In this document: positions 1 through 6,573 of the stretch, piece by piece
How positions within the stretch are numbered: the stretch's first letter is position 1
Layout: every line of letters begins with the position of its first letter
NCBI GenBank assembly: GCA_934661715.1
Contig: CAKUJL010000009.1
Location: 1 to 15,978 of the forward strand
Length of the DNA stretch: 15,978 nucleotides
Reading direction: 5' to 3'
From: an uncultured Oscillospiraceae bacterium
Lineage (GTDB): Bacteria > Bacillota > Clostridia > Oscillospirales > Oscillospiraceae
Program-made: the position numbers and the translations under genes
The notes under the pieces: model-generated
What the model saw: the letters and a program-made list of their open reading frames with translations, nothing else
Told to the model about the DNA's origin: nothing
Database searches by the model: none

Positions 1-953
1 TTGGCCGGAACGCCGATGACGAACAGGAACAGGTAAATGAGGTAGGTGCCGATTTCCTGCGAGCCGTGCATCTTTTCGACCTGCTTGGTGCAGAAGGTCG
101 CAACGATGACGGAGATCGTGGTGATCCAGACGTACTGGCTGCCGAAGAACTGGCCGACGAAGTTCAGGAAGGGGTTTCCGGAGAAGCCGGAGAACAGACC
201 CGAAATGATGCGGGAGACCCAGACAACGACGATCGCATAAGCGAAGTTATACGCAATATCCTTCAGGGAGATGTCCTTGCGGGACCAGAACGCAGCAGCC
301 TGCGTCTGTGCAGCTTCCTTGGAAGTGCCCGCCTCGACCTCGTCGATGTGCGGATGACGGAAGTGCTTGCGGAAGAACTTGGAACCCGCGAACGCGATCA
401 GGACGAAGAAGTAAGCCGCCATCAGCAGGTTATCTGCAACGGTTGCAGCCGCGGTGAGATCGTCACCGGCAGCATACTGCGCAGCCATCGCCGCGAAGTT
501 GACGCCGCCGCCGATGTAGGAGCCGGTCATCATGGAAGCGACCTTTGCAAGACCCTGCGCATCGCCGAACGGGCCGCGCAGAACGTAATAAGCGATGAAA
601 GCGCCGACAACCGTGCCGACTGCGCCGATGAGGAAGACGATGAGCATACGGCCGGTGTCTTTCCAGACGCGGCTGAGGTTGCACTGCAGGAGCAGCAGCG
701 GAATTGCCATCGGAACGACGACGCCCCAGACGATATCGTCATACAGCGCGCAGCTGGTGGGGATGACGCCGAGGTTTGCCAGGACCATGGCCATGATCAG
801 CGCGATGATGGCGCCGGAGACCTTGGAGGCCCACTGGTACTTTTGCTCAAGGTAGATGGACAGAGCCACGCCGATACACATGACGCCGAGCAGACCCCAG
901 ATGTTGTCCGCAGCAATCAGGGTATGCCCTAAGAGCTTTTCGAATAATGTCAT
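1..953 (-). CDS. DUF819 (YjcL-like) family integral membrane protein, C-terminus cut by window
   Basis: An open frame on the minus strand starts at the ATG at 951-953 and runs off the left edge after 317 codons. The start has GGAGG seven bases upstream. The protein is very hydrophobic with membrane segments at about residues 18-35, 45-66, 73-90, 102-124, 174-190, 233-252 and 300-316, separated by a hydrophilic loop at about 193-230. It has a glycine-rich stretch (GSYIGGGVNFAA, residues 144-155) that I associate with the DUF819 family. Family members are usually about 380-400 residues, so roughly 70 residues are missing. The substrate is not established; the family is generally regarded as transporter-like. 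It has its own promoter and a leader of about 95 nt. The family call is from recalled sequence character, not a search. Confidence 0.8.
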   Translation of the reverse strand, partial: MTLFEKLLGHTLIAADNIWGLLGVMCIGVALSIYLEQKYQWASKVSGAIIALIMAMVLANLGVIPTSCALYDDIVWGVVVPMAIPLLLLQCNLSRVWKDTGRMLIVFLIGAVGTVVGAFIAYYVLRGPFGDAQGLAKVASMMTGSYIGGGVNFAAMAAQYAAGDDLTAAATVADNLLMAAYFFVLIAFAGSKFFRKHFRHPHIDEVEAGTSKEAAQTQAAAFWSRKDISLKDIAYNFAYAIVVVWVSRIISGLFSGFSGNPFLNFVGQFFGSQYVWITTISVIVATFCTKQVEKMHGSQEIGTYLIYLFLFVIGVPA

Positions 954-979
954 TATAAATTCCTCCGATTCCTTTTCCC

Positions 980-1012
980 GTATTCATGTTCTAAAAATTT
1001 TTGGATGAATAC
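980..1012 (-). promoter_or_regulatory. Inverted repeat in the DUF819 leader (operator or RNA hairpin)
   Basis: Perfect 8-bp arms GTATTCAT (980-987) and ATGAATAC (1005-1012) flank a 17-nt centre that itself contains AAAAATTTTT (993-1002). It lies between the predicted transcription start and the ribosome site. It could be a regulator site or an mRNA hairpin; the sequence does not decide this. Confidence 0.4.
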
Positions 1013-1057
1013 CGTGCAGCTCGAACGGGGCCGGCTTCCCATCGGAACCACGCTTTT

Positions 1058-1086
1058 ATTCTAGCGGCTTTGTGTCCGAAAATCAA
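1058..1086 (-). promoter_or_regulatory. Sigma-A type promoter of the DUF819 gene
   Basis: On the minus strand TTGATT (1081-1086) is followed after exactly 17 bases by TAGAAT (1058-1063). Transcription should start near 1050, giving a leader of about 95 nt before the ATG at 953. Both hexamers are close to consensus and the orientation fits the gene. Confidence 0.7.
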
Positions 1087-1144
1087 TATTTTTTGGTATT
1101 CGGTTCTCATTTTTTACAAGCTGAGCAATTTTTTTCATAAGTTT

Positions 1145-1161
1145 TTATGCACCATGCATAA
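1145..1161. promoter_or_regulatory. 17-bp palindrome upstream of the DUF819 promoter
   Basis: TTATGCA-CCA-TGCATAA is a perfect 7-3-7 inverted repeat about 60 bp upstream of the -35 box at 1081-1086. Size and position suit an activator operator, but no regulator gene is adjacent. The rest of the 420-bp gap between 954 and 1373 is AT-rich non-coding DNA in which I see nothing else apart from the promoter, the leader repeat and the terminator at 1335. Confidence 0.3.
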
Positions 1162-1334
1162 TTCCGTACTTTTTTCCTGATCCTTCGCCTTTGTTTTCTG
1201 TAAAACCGAAGTAAACGCCGCCCCGTTTTCTCTGAATTGTTATATACAAAATTTTTCAGGTCGCGTGCGGCCTAAACAACGTGTCCGTTTCAGCCCTCAA
1301 CCTGACAAAATTCCATGGTAGAGAGGCAAAAATT

Positions 1335-1364
1335 GGACGGGTGTCCGCATGGGATACCCGCCCG
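1335..1364 (-). terminator. Rho-independent terminator of the MBL-fold gene
   Basis: A 12-pair stem (one A-C mismatch and one G-T pair) closes a short CATGC-type loop. On the minus strand the stem is followed by AATTTTTG, ten bases after the TAA of the MBL gene (1374-1376). On the plus strand it is followed by TTTTTT, so it would also work in that direction. Confidence 0.8.
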
Positions 1365-1373
1365 TTTTTTCCA

Positions 1374-2174
1374 TTACAGTTCCAGCGTTTCCAGGTCGTC
1401 GGGGACGATGAGGTTTCCGGTGTAGTAGTGTTTTCCCTCTTCGGTGTAAAGCGCCTTCCGGTTTTCGATGTTTTTGTCCTCCGTGTGGTAGAGCACGAGG
1501 TTGGGAACGCCGAGGCGCTGGGCCAGCTCACACGCGTCTTTGACCGTGGAGTGGTTTTTCTTATACGGCTCAAAAATGTCGCGCTGGGAATACAGGCAGA
1601 ACGCCTCGTGGAGCATGAGGACGCTGCCCTTGACATACTCGTATTCCTCCTCGCAGTACGGCTCGTCGCCGCAGCAGGCAATCTTCCGGCCGTCTTCAAG
1701 CGTCAGCGTGAAGCCGAACTGCTTGGCCTTGGTGGAGTGAATGTCAAAAAACTGCACCGGTCTTCCCGCAATTTCGCGCGTCTCGCCGTCTTTGACCTCG
1801 ATAAAGAAAAAGCGGTCGCCAATGAATTTGCGTTCCTTTTCGGTCAGGAGCATCGCAGCCATCTCGTGCAAAATCCGGATGACCTCTTCGTGGGCGTAGA
1901 GCCGCGCCTCGCCGTCGTATTTTCCCCGCGCCATGTTCTGGCAGATCATGCGCTGCATCCAGATGATGCCGAGCAGGTGGTCAATGTGCTTGTGCGTGAC
2001 GATGATGTCGCGCATATCCTGCCACTTGTACCCCGCGTCCTGAAGCCGCCGCAGCAGGAGGTTGCCGCCGCCGCCGTCAACGAGGATGCACTTGCCGCCG
2101 TCGTCCATCACAAAGCAGGTGTTGTAGCAGGCCGTCGCCTGCGCGTTGCCCGTTCCCAAAAAAGTCAGTTTCAT
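1374..2174 (-). CDS. Metallo-beta-lactamase fold hydrolase, RNase Z-like subgroup
   Basis: 266 residues if translation starts at the ATG at 2172-2174, where AAAGGA sits eight bases upstream. An upstream in-frame ATG at 2198 lacks such a site, so I prefer the shorter form. The N-terminus (MKLTFLGTGNA) and the metal-binding signature THKHIDH (His61, His63, Asp65, His66) are typical of the fold. A further aspartate or histidine-containing motif (CCGDEPY) lies in the C-terminal half and a late histidine in VLYHTED. These support a two-metal hydrolase of the RNase Z/arylsulfatase-like group. It lacks obvious features of tRNase Z itself, so the substrate is unknown. It is monocistronic, cytoplasmic, and divergent from the ABC-F gene. 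Confidence 0.85.
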   Translation of the reverse strand: MKLTFLGTGNAQATACYNTCFVMDDGGKCILVDGGGGNLLLRRLQDAGYKWQDMRDIIVTHKHIDHLLGIIWMQRMICQNMARGKYDGEARLYAHEEVIRILHEMAAMLLTEKERKFIGDRFFFIEVKDGETREIAGRPVQFFDIHSTKAKQFGFTLTLEDGRKIACCGDEPYCEEEYEYVKGSVLMLHEAFCLYSQRDIFEPYKKNHSTVKDACELAQRLGVPNLVLYHTEDKNIENRKALYTEEGKHYYTGNLIVPDDLETLEL

Positions 2175-2207
2175 GCCCTTCATCCTTTCGTGTTCCATTC
2201 CGGCGTC

Positions 2208-2236
2208 ATCATAACAAATTTTCTCCCAAACATCAA
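2208..2236 (-). promoter_or_regulatory. Sigma-A promoter of the MBL-fold gene
   Basis: On the minus strand TTGATG (2231-2236) and TATGAT (2208-2213) are separated by 17 bases, with a TG one base upstream of the -10 (extended -10). The predicted start is near 2201, leaving a short leader of about 27 nt. Confidence 0.7.
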
Positions 2237-2274
2237 GCGTTTTTGCCCTTCCTCTTTCATTCCGCGCCGGTTTG

Positions 2275-2283
2275 TGGTAGAAT
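2275..2283 (+). promoter_or_regulatory. Extended -10 promoter of the ABC-F gene
   Basis: TGGTAGAAT at 2275-2283 is an extended -10 (TG, one base, TAGAAT). The region 17 bp upstream (TTTCAT, 2255-2260) is a poor -35. Transcription would start near 2290, 28 nt before the ATG. Confidence 0.5.
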
Positions 2284-2317
2284 ACAGAAAACGATTTGTA
2301 TAATAAGGAGAAGCGGC

Positions 2318-3919
2318 ATGATCACGATTTCCAATCTCGCCATGCAGTTTGGCGGGAGCGTTCTTTTTAAGCAGGTCGACCTGCAATTCACCCCCGGCAA
2401 CTGCTACGGCGTCATCGGCGCAAACGGCGCGGGCAAGTCGACGTTTCTGAAGATTCTCTCCGGAGAACTCGAGCCGACGTCCGGCGATATTTCCTTCAAG
2501 CCCGGCGCCCGTCTTTCCGTTCTGAAGCAGGACCAGAACCAGTATGACGCGTATCCGATCCTCGACACCGTCATCATGGGCAACCAGCACCTGTATGATA
2601 TCATGAAGGAAAAGGACGCGCTCTACGAAAAAGACGAGTTCACCGAGGAAGACGGCATGAAGGCCAGCGAGCTCGAGGCCGAGTTTGCCGAGCTCGACGG
2701 CTGGGAGGCGGAGTCTGACGCGTCGCGGCTTTTGCAGGGTCTCGGCATCCCCGTGGAGATGCACTACGATCTCATGGGAAACACCGACCCCCGGCTGAAG
2801 GTCAAGGTGCTTCTTGCGCAGGCGCTGTTCGGAAAGCCCGACATTGTCATGCTTGACGAGCCGACGAACAATTTGGATATTGAGGCGATCAACTGGCTGG
2901 AAAACTTCATTCTGGACTATGAGGACACCGGCCTTGTCATCGTCGTCAGCCACGACCGGCACTTTCTCAACACCGTCTGCACGCACATCGTCGATATCGA
3001 CTACGGCAAGATCAAGCTGTACGTCGGCAACTACGACTTCTGGTACGAGTCCTCGCAGCTCATCCAGCAGCTCATTCGCAACAAAAACAAGCGGAACGAG
3101 GAAAAGATTGCAGAGCTCCAGACCTTCATCGCCCGCTTCGCCGCGAACAAGGCCAAGAGCAAGCAGGCGACCTCGAGACGGCGTCTTCTTGACAAGCTGT
3201 CCGTCGAGGAAATGCCGGCGTCTTCGCGCCGGTACCCGTTCGTGGGCTTTGAGCGCGAGCGCGAGGTCGGCAAGGATATCCTCTTTGTGACGGATGTTTC
3301 CAAGACCGTAGACGGCGTGAAACTTCTCGACAAGGTCTCGTTCATCGTCGGCAAGAGCGACAAGATCGCCTTCGTGGGCGAAAACGAGCTTGCCCAGACG
3401 ACGATGTTCAAAATCCTCATGGGAGAGCTCGAACCCGACGAAGGCTCTGTCAAATGGGGCCAGACCGTCACGACGAGCTATCTGCCGAAGGACAACTCGG
3501 AATACTTTGAAGGCCAGACCGAAAGCCTTGTCGACTGGATCCGCCAGTTCTCGGCCAAAAAGGACGATGTGTATTTAAGAGGCTTCCTCGGCCGGATGCT
3601 CTTTTCCGGAGACGAGGTCTTCAAGCCCGTGAACGTGCTGTCCGGCGGCGAGAAGGTCCGGTGTATGCTCTCGCGGATGATGCTCTCGGGCGCAAACGTG
3701 ATTTTGCTCGATCAGCCGACGAACCATCTGGACATGGAGGCCATTCAGGCCGTCAACAAAGGACTCGACGCTTTCCCGGGGAATATTCTCCTTGCGTCTC
3801 ACGACCACGAGCTTTTGCAGACGACCTGCAACCGCATCATCGAGTTCCAGCCCGACGGCAAAATCATCGACCGGCTTGGGACGTATGACGAGTATCTGGA
3901 GTGGAAGCTTTCCAAATAA
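2318..3919 (+). CDS. ABC-F family ATPase (YkpA/YbiT-like) with degenerate second ATPase site
   Basis: 533 residues from the ATG at 2318, preceded by AAGGAG at 2305-2310; the in-frame ATG at 2243 lies upstream of the predicted promoter and has no ribosome site. Two ABC domains are joined by a charged linker (about residues 245-305) and there are no membrane segments, the layout of ABC-F proteins that act on the ribosome. Domain 1 has an intact Walker A (GANGAGKS, 34-41) and LDEPTNNLD with Glu181, but its signature is degenerate (TDPRLK in place of LSGGEK). Domain 2 has LSGGEKVR intact, yet its Walker A reads GENELAQTT with Gln360 where lysine is expected, and Walker B reads LDQPTNHLD with Gln466 in place of the catalytic glutamate. 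It is a single-gene unit. The role (translation factor or antibiotic protection) cannot be told from sequence alone. Confidence 0.9.
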   Translation: MITISNLAMQFGGSVLFKQVDLQFTPGNCYGVIGANGAGKSTFLKILSGELEPTSGDISFKPGARLSVLKQDQNQYDAYPILDTVIMGNQHLYDIMKEKDALYEKDEFTEEDGMKASELEAEFAELDGWEAESDASRLLQGLGIPVEMHYDLMGNTDPRLKVKVLLAQALFGKPDIVMLDEPTNNLDIEAINWLENFILDYEDTGLVIVVSHDRHFLNTVCTHIVDIDYGKIKLYVGNYDFWYESSQLIQQLIRNKNKRNEEKIAELQTFIARFAANKAKSKQATSRRRLLDKLSVEEMPASSRRYPFVGFEREREVGKDILFVTDVSKTVDGVKLLDKVSFIVGKSDKIAFVGENELAQTTMFKILMGELEPDEGSVKWGQTVTTSYLPKDNSEYFEGQTESLVDWIRQFSAKKDDVYLRGFLGRMLFSGDEVFKPVNVLSGGEKVRCMLSRMMLSGANVILLDQPTNHLDMEAIQAVNKGLDAFPGNILLASHDHELLQTTCNRIIEFQPDGKIIDRLGTYDEYLEWKLSK

Positions 3920-3925
3920 GCAAAA

Positions 3926-3954
3926 ATCCCCGCAATCTTACTGATTGCGGGGAT
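3926..3954 (-). terminator. Perfect 12-bp hairpin terminator between convergent genes
   Basis: ATCCCCGCAATC and GATTGCGGGGAT pair perfectly around the loop TTACT. On the minus strand the stem runs into TTTTT, so it best terminates the coiled-coil gene ending at 3994. On the plus strand the T-run is delayed, so stopping of the ABC-F transcript may be weaker. Confidence 0.75.
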
Positions 3955-3993
3955 CCGGGTACATTTTTAGACCGGAAGAAGACATCCCGGTTT

Positions 3994-4323
3994 TCAGGCT
4001 CTTTTGCGCTTGAGCTCGTCGATCTGCTTCTGATGCTCCTCCAGCTGCTCGGAATGCATGCGGATCGATGATTTCAGAAAGACGATCTCATCTTCCAGCT
4101 CGTCTGTTTTGGTCTTGGGCGCCAGCGTTTCGAGAATCATTCTCTGCCCTTCGGCCAGAAGCTGAAGCTGCTTCATCACGGTATTTTCAAGGATCACCTG
4201 CATGTTGCGGGCCGCCTGCTCCAGCGTCCGCTGCTCGGATTCTCTGATTTTTTCGTCCACAATTTTTGTGACTCTGTCGTCTACGATCTCTGTGATGGTC
4301 TGAATATCCTTCTCGTCTAACAT
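3994..4323 (-). CDS. Small coiled-coil protein of unknown function
   Basis: 109 residues from the ATG at 4321-4323, with GGGAGGG six bases upstream; the longer upstream in-frame start at 4422 would lie beyond the promoter. The protein is highly charged and predicted helical throughout. The first part (DEKDIQTITEIVDDRVTKIV) has a short helical repeat. The C-terminal half (about residues 70-109) shows heptad-like spacing of Leu/Ile with Glu, Lys and Gln (DELEDEIVFLKSSI) and ends in a basic tail. There is no cysteine, signal peptide or membrane segment, so a cytoplasmic oligomer is likely. I do not recognise the family. It is monocistronic, divergent from the DUF3786 gene, with its own promoter and terminator, which argues for a real gene. 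Confidence 0.75.
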   Translation of the reverse strand: MLDEKDIQTITEIVDDRVTKIVDEKIRESEQRTLEQAARNMQVILENTVMKQLQLLAEGQRMILETLAPKTKTDELEDEIVFLKSSIRMHSEQLEEHQKQIDELKRKRA

Positions 4324-4356
4324 GATTTTCCCTCCCCCTGCGTTTTTTCTTTTCTT

Positions 4357-4385
4357 ACTATAGCACAATTTGCGCCGGTTGGGAA
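4357..4385 (-). promoter_or_regulatory. Promoter of the small coiled-coil gene
   Basis: On the minus strand TTCCCA (4380-4385) and TATAGT (4357-4362) are 17 bp apart, and the -10 is extended (TGCTATAGT). Transcription would start near 4350, about 27 nt before the start codon. Confidence 0.6.
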
Positions 4386-4412
4386 GTAAAAATCTATCAA
4401 AAGTGCAGGCAC

Positions 4413-4441
4413 TTGTAAACAATGCTGCTTCATGCTACGAT
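4413..4441 (+). promoter_or_regulatory. Promoter of the DUF3786 gene, very short leader
   Basis: TTGTAA (4413-4418) and TACGAT (4436-4441) are 17 bp apart with a TG extension (TGCTACGAT). The predicted start at about 4447-4449 falls on the first bases of the AAAGGAGG ribosome site (4446-4453), so the leader would be only about 13 nt. The close fit makes the promoter likely but the exact start uncertain. Confidence 0.5.
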
Positions 4442-4460
4442 AGCCAAAGGAGGCGCTTCC

Positions 4461-5072
4461 ATGGAACAAACCAACCGGCAGTTTGCCGCGATGCTTGCGG
4501 CCGCGCGGGAGCGTCTGTCGCGGCACACGCCGGAGGACATTGCGGCACGCTGCGGCGCACGTCTGGAAGATGGCCGCATCGTTCTGGAAACGCTCGGGCA
4601 GACGGTCCGCGTGCAGCTTCCGGAGTGCGAATTAACGCCGCAGCTTTCTTCGTGGCACACGCTGACGCTGCTGCACTATCTGGATTTGTCGGACGGCACG
4701 CCGCCCTGCGGAACGCCCATCCCCTTTTCGCAGCACACCGACGGTCTTGTGCGCGGCGCGGGACTCGACCGGAACGCGGAGCTGATCATCCGGCGCGACC
4801 TCGGCGTTCTGCCGCCGGAGGAGCTGAAGCGGCGCTGTGCATCGCTCGGCGCGGCGTTTGTCCCCTCCAACGCGGATTTCTGCGCCCGGTTTTCCTTCGC
4901 GCCGCAGTATCCGCTCTGGCTCAAGGTCTGGTTTTCCGACGAGGAGCTTCCCGCCTCGGGCCGTCTTCTGCTCGACCAGACCGCGCCGCACCACCTGACG
5001 ATCGAAGATGCCGTCACCGTCGGCTCTCTGATCCTCGACCATCTGACCGGCGCGGCGCACTGGAGCGCGTGA
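4461..5072 (+). CDS. DUF3786 domain-containing protein
   Basis: 203 residues from the ATG at 4461, seven bases after AAAGGAGG (4446-4453); the in-frame ATG at 4422 is within the promoter. The order of conserved pieces fits DUF3786 as I know it: an N-terminal segment (ERLSRHTPEDIAARCGARLE), a middle LLHYLDLSDGTPP near residue 75, then a C-terminal strand WLKVWFSDEELPASGRLLLD followed by the APHHLTIEDA stretch. No signal peptide or membrane segment is seen, so it is cytoplasmic. The biochemical role is unknown. In other genomes the family often sits near corrinoid or one-carbon genes, but nothing here supports that link. It is a single-gene unit, followed after 135 bp by the SPFH operon on the same strand. 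Confidence 0.75.
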   Translation: MEQTNRQFAAMLAAARERLSRHTPEDIAARCGARLEDGRIVLETLGQTVRVQLPECELTPQLSSWHTLTLLHYLDLSDGTPPCGTPIPFSQHTDGLVRGAGLDRNAELIIRRDLGVLPPEELKRRCASLGAAFVPSNADFCARFSFAPQYPLWLKVWFSDEELPASGRLLLDQTAPHHLTIEDAVTVGSLILDHLTGAAHWSA

Positions 5073-5105
5073 GGCCGCGTTTTTCCGGAGGCGGCAGCGC
5101 AAATG

Positions 5106-5130
5106 GGAACAAATCCCGTTCAGAAACGTC
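5106..5130 (+). promoter_or_regulatory. Candidate ECF-sigma promoter of the SPFH / zinc-ribbon / TPM operon
   Basis: GGAAC (5106-5110) is followed after exactly 16 bases by CGTC (5127-5130) and TATTTT. This is the layout of group IV (ECF) sigma promoters: an AAC-type -35, 16-17 bp spacing and a CGT-type -10, as for Bacillus SigW (TGAAAC/CGTA) or SigM. No convincing sigma-A pair exists between 5073 and 5206. The predicted leader is about 70 nt. The related ydj operon of B. subtilis is SigW-dependent, which makes the match meaningful. Confidence 0.55.
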
Positions 5131-5150
5131 TATTTTCCTATGGTAACCAT

Positions 5151-5172
5151 GCCCGCGCTCCGGCGGGCTTTT
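5151..5172 (+). terminator. Small GC hairpin with short T-run in the SPFH operon leader
   Basis: GCCCGC (5151-5156) pairs with GCGGGC (5163-5168), followed by TTTTG. It lies downstream of the ECF-type promoter and upstream of the ribosome site at 5191. It could be a weak terminator for DUF3786 read-through, or a leader hairpin of the operon. The T-run is short. Confidence 0.35.
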
Positions 5173-5206
5173 GATACAAAAACAAGTTCGAAAAGGAGTA
5201 CATACT

Positions 5207-6538
5207 ATGGGACTTATCAAAGCGGCGCTTGGCGCGGCTGGCGGCGTGATGGCCGACCAGTGGAAGGAGTATTTTTACTGTGAGTCGATCCCCGAGAACG
5301 TGATGGCCGTCAAGGGCCTGCACCGCGTTTCCGGGCGCAGCTCGAACTACAAGGGCTCGGAAAACATCATCTCCAACGGCTCTGTCGTGGCCGTGGCAGA
5401 CGGACAGTGCATGATCATCGTCGATCAGGGCAAGGTCACAGAGCTTTGCGCCGAACCGGGCGAATTTGTCTACGATTCCTCGACCGAGCCGTCCATTTTC
5501 TCCGGCCAGCTGGGCACGAGCATTCTGGACACGTTCAAGAGCATCGGCAAACGCTTTACCTTCGGCGGCGAGGCGCCGAAGGATCAGCGCGTTTACTACT
5601 TCAACACCAAGGAGCTTGTCGGCAACAAGTACGGCACGCCGTCGCCCGTTCCGTTCCGCGTCGTCGATCAGCGTGCAGGCATCGACATTGACATTGCCAT
5701 TCGCTGCTTCGGCGAATACAGCTACCGCATCTGCGACCCGATTTTGTTCTACACAAACGTCTGCGGCAATGTAGGCGAGGATTATACCCGCGACCGGCTC
5801 GATGGACAGCTCAAGACCGAGCTTCTGACCGCGCTTCAGCCCGCCTTTGCGAAAATCTCCGAGATGGGCATCCGCTATTCCGCGCTCCCCGGCCACACGA
5901 TGGAGCTGGCCGACGCGCTCAACGACGTTCTGTCCGGAAAATGGCGCAATCTTCGCGGCCTCGAGATCGTCTCCTTTGGCGTTTCGAGCGTGAAAGCCAG
6001 CGAAGAAGACGAGGCAATGCTCAAGGAGATGCAGCGCAACGCGGCATTCATGGACCCGACGCGGGCGGCGGCGCATCTGGTCGGCGCTCAGGCAAGCGCA
6101 ATGCGGGCGGCGGCGAACAATCAGGGCGCGGGCCCCGCGATGGCCTTCATGGGCATGAACATGGCGGGCCAGATGGGCGGCATGAACGCGCAGAATCTCT
6201 ATCAGATGGGTGCGCAGCAGCAGGCTCAGCAGCCCGCACCGGCTCCCACACCTGCGGCAGCGCCCGCAAACGGCTGGACGTGCGCGTGCGGACACACCGG
6301 AAACACGGGCAAATTCTGCTCGGAATGCGGCCAGCCGAAGCCTGTCCTCGACACGTGGACGTGCAGCTGCGGCGCGGTAAATAAGGGCAAGTTCTGCGCC
6401 GAGTGCGGCAAGCCGAAGCCCGCAGCCCCGCGCCATTATAAGTGCAGCAAATGCGGCTGGGAGCCGGAAGACCCGACGAATCCGCCGAAATTCTGCCCCG
6501 AGTGCGGCGATCCCTTTAATGACGCCGATCTGACCTGA
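5207..6538 (+). CDS. SPFH-domain protein with three C-terminal zinc ribbons (YdjI-like)
   Basis: 443 residues from the ATG at 5207, eight bases after AAAAGGAG. The N-terminus (MGLIKAALGAAGG, then ADQWKEYFYC) and the following SPFH-like domain (about residues 20-275) resemble B. subtilis YdjI. That protein assembles at the membrane under envelope stress and recruits PspA. There is no true membrane segment; a short glycine/alanine N-terminal helix may attach it peripherally. A Gln/Ala/Pro-rich linker (about 315-355) leads to three zinc ribbons: CAC...CSEC from Cys359, CSC...CAEC from Cys386 and CSKC...CPEC from Cys413. It is the first gene of a three-gene operon, with a 35-bp gap to the next. 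Some databases call such proteins virion core proteins; that name is misleading, and I see no virus link. Confidence 0.88.
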   Translation: MGLIKAALGAAGGVMADQWKEYFYCESIPENVMAVKGLHRVSGRSSNYKGSENIISNGSVVAVADGQCMIIVDQGKVTELCAEPGEFVYDSSTEPSIFSGQLGTSILDTFKSIGKRFTFGGEAPKDQRVYYFNTKELVGNKYGTPSPVPFRVVDQRAGIDIDIAIRCFGEYSYRICDPILFYTNVCGNVGEDYTRDRLDGQLKTELLTALQPAFAKISEMGIRYSALPGHTMELADALNDVLSGKWRNLRGLEIVSFGVSSVKASEEDEAMLKEMQRNAAFMDPTRAAAHLVGAQASAMRAAANNQGAGPAMAFMGMNMAGQMGGMNAQNLYQMGAQQQAQQPAPAPTPAAAPANGWTCACGHTGNTGKFCSECGQPKPVLDTWTCSCGAVNKGKFCAECGKPKPAAPRHYKCSKCGWEPEDPTNPPKFCPECGDPFNDADLT

Positions 6539-6573
6539 TTTCCATTCTAAAATAACGAGAAAAGAGGAAGCGT

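Noticed and set aside
66..932. A 288-codon open frame on the plus strand opposite the DUF819 gene
   Set aside because: It is acidic, low in hydrophobic residues, lacks a ribosome site, and is the antisense of a clear membrane protein; GC-rich third positions keep such frames open.
1281..2303. A 340-codon plus-strand open frame across the MBL gene
   Set aside because: The minus strand has the HxHxDH metal site, promoter, ribosome site and terminator; the plus frame has none.
2299..2304. A perfect TATAAT just before the ABC-F ribosome site
   Set aside because: Transcription would begin at about 2311, after the AAGGAG site at 2305-2310, and remove it; the extended -10 at 2275-2283 is better placed.
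5138..6436. A 432-codon minus-strand open frame opposite the SPFH gene
   Set aside because: Composition is Arg/Ala/His-rich with no recognisable domain, and the plus-strand frame has clear SPFH and zinc-ribbon features, ribosome site and operon context.
5207..6538. Reading the SPFH/zinc-ribbon protein as a viral core protein
   Set aside because: That name exists in databases for this family, but no phage gene is present nearby and the context is a YdjGHI-type operon.
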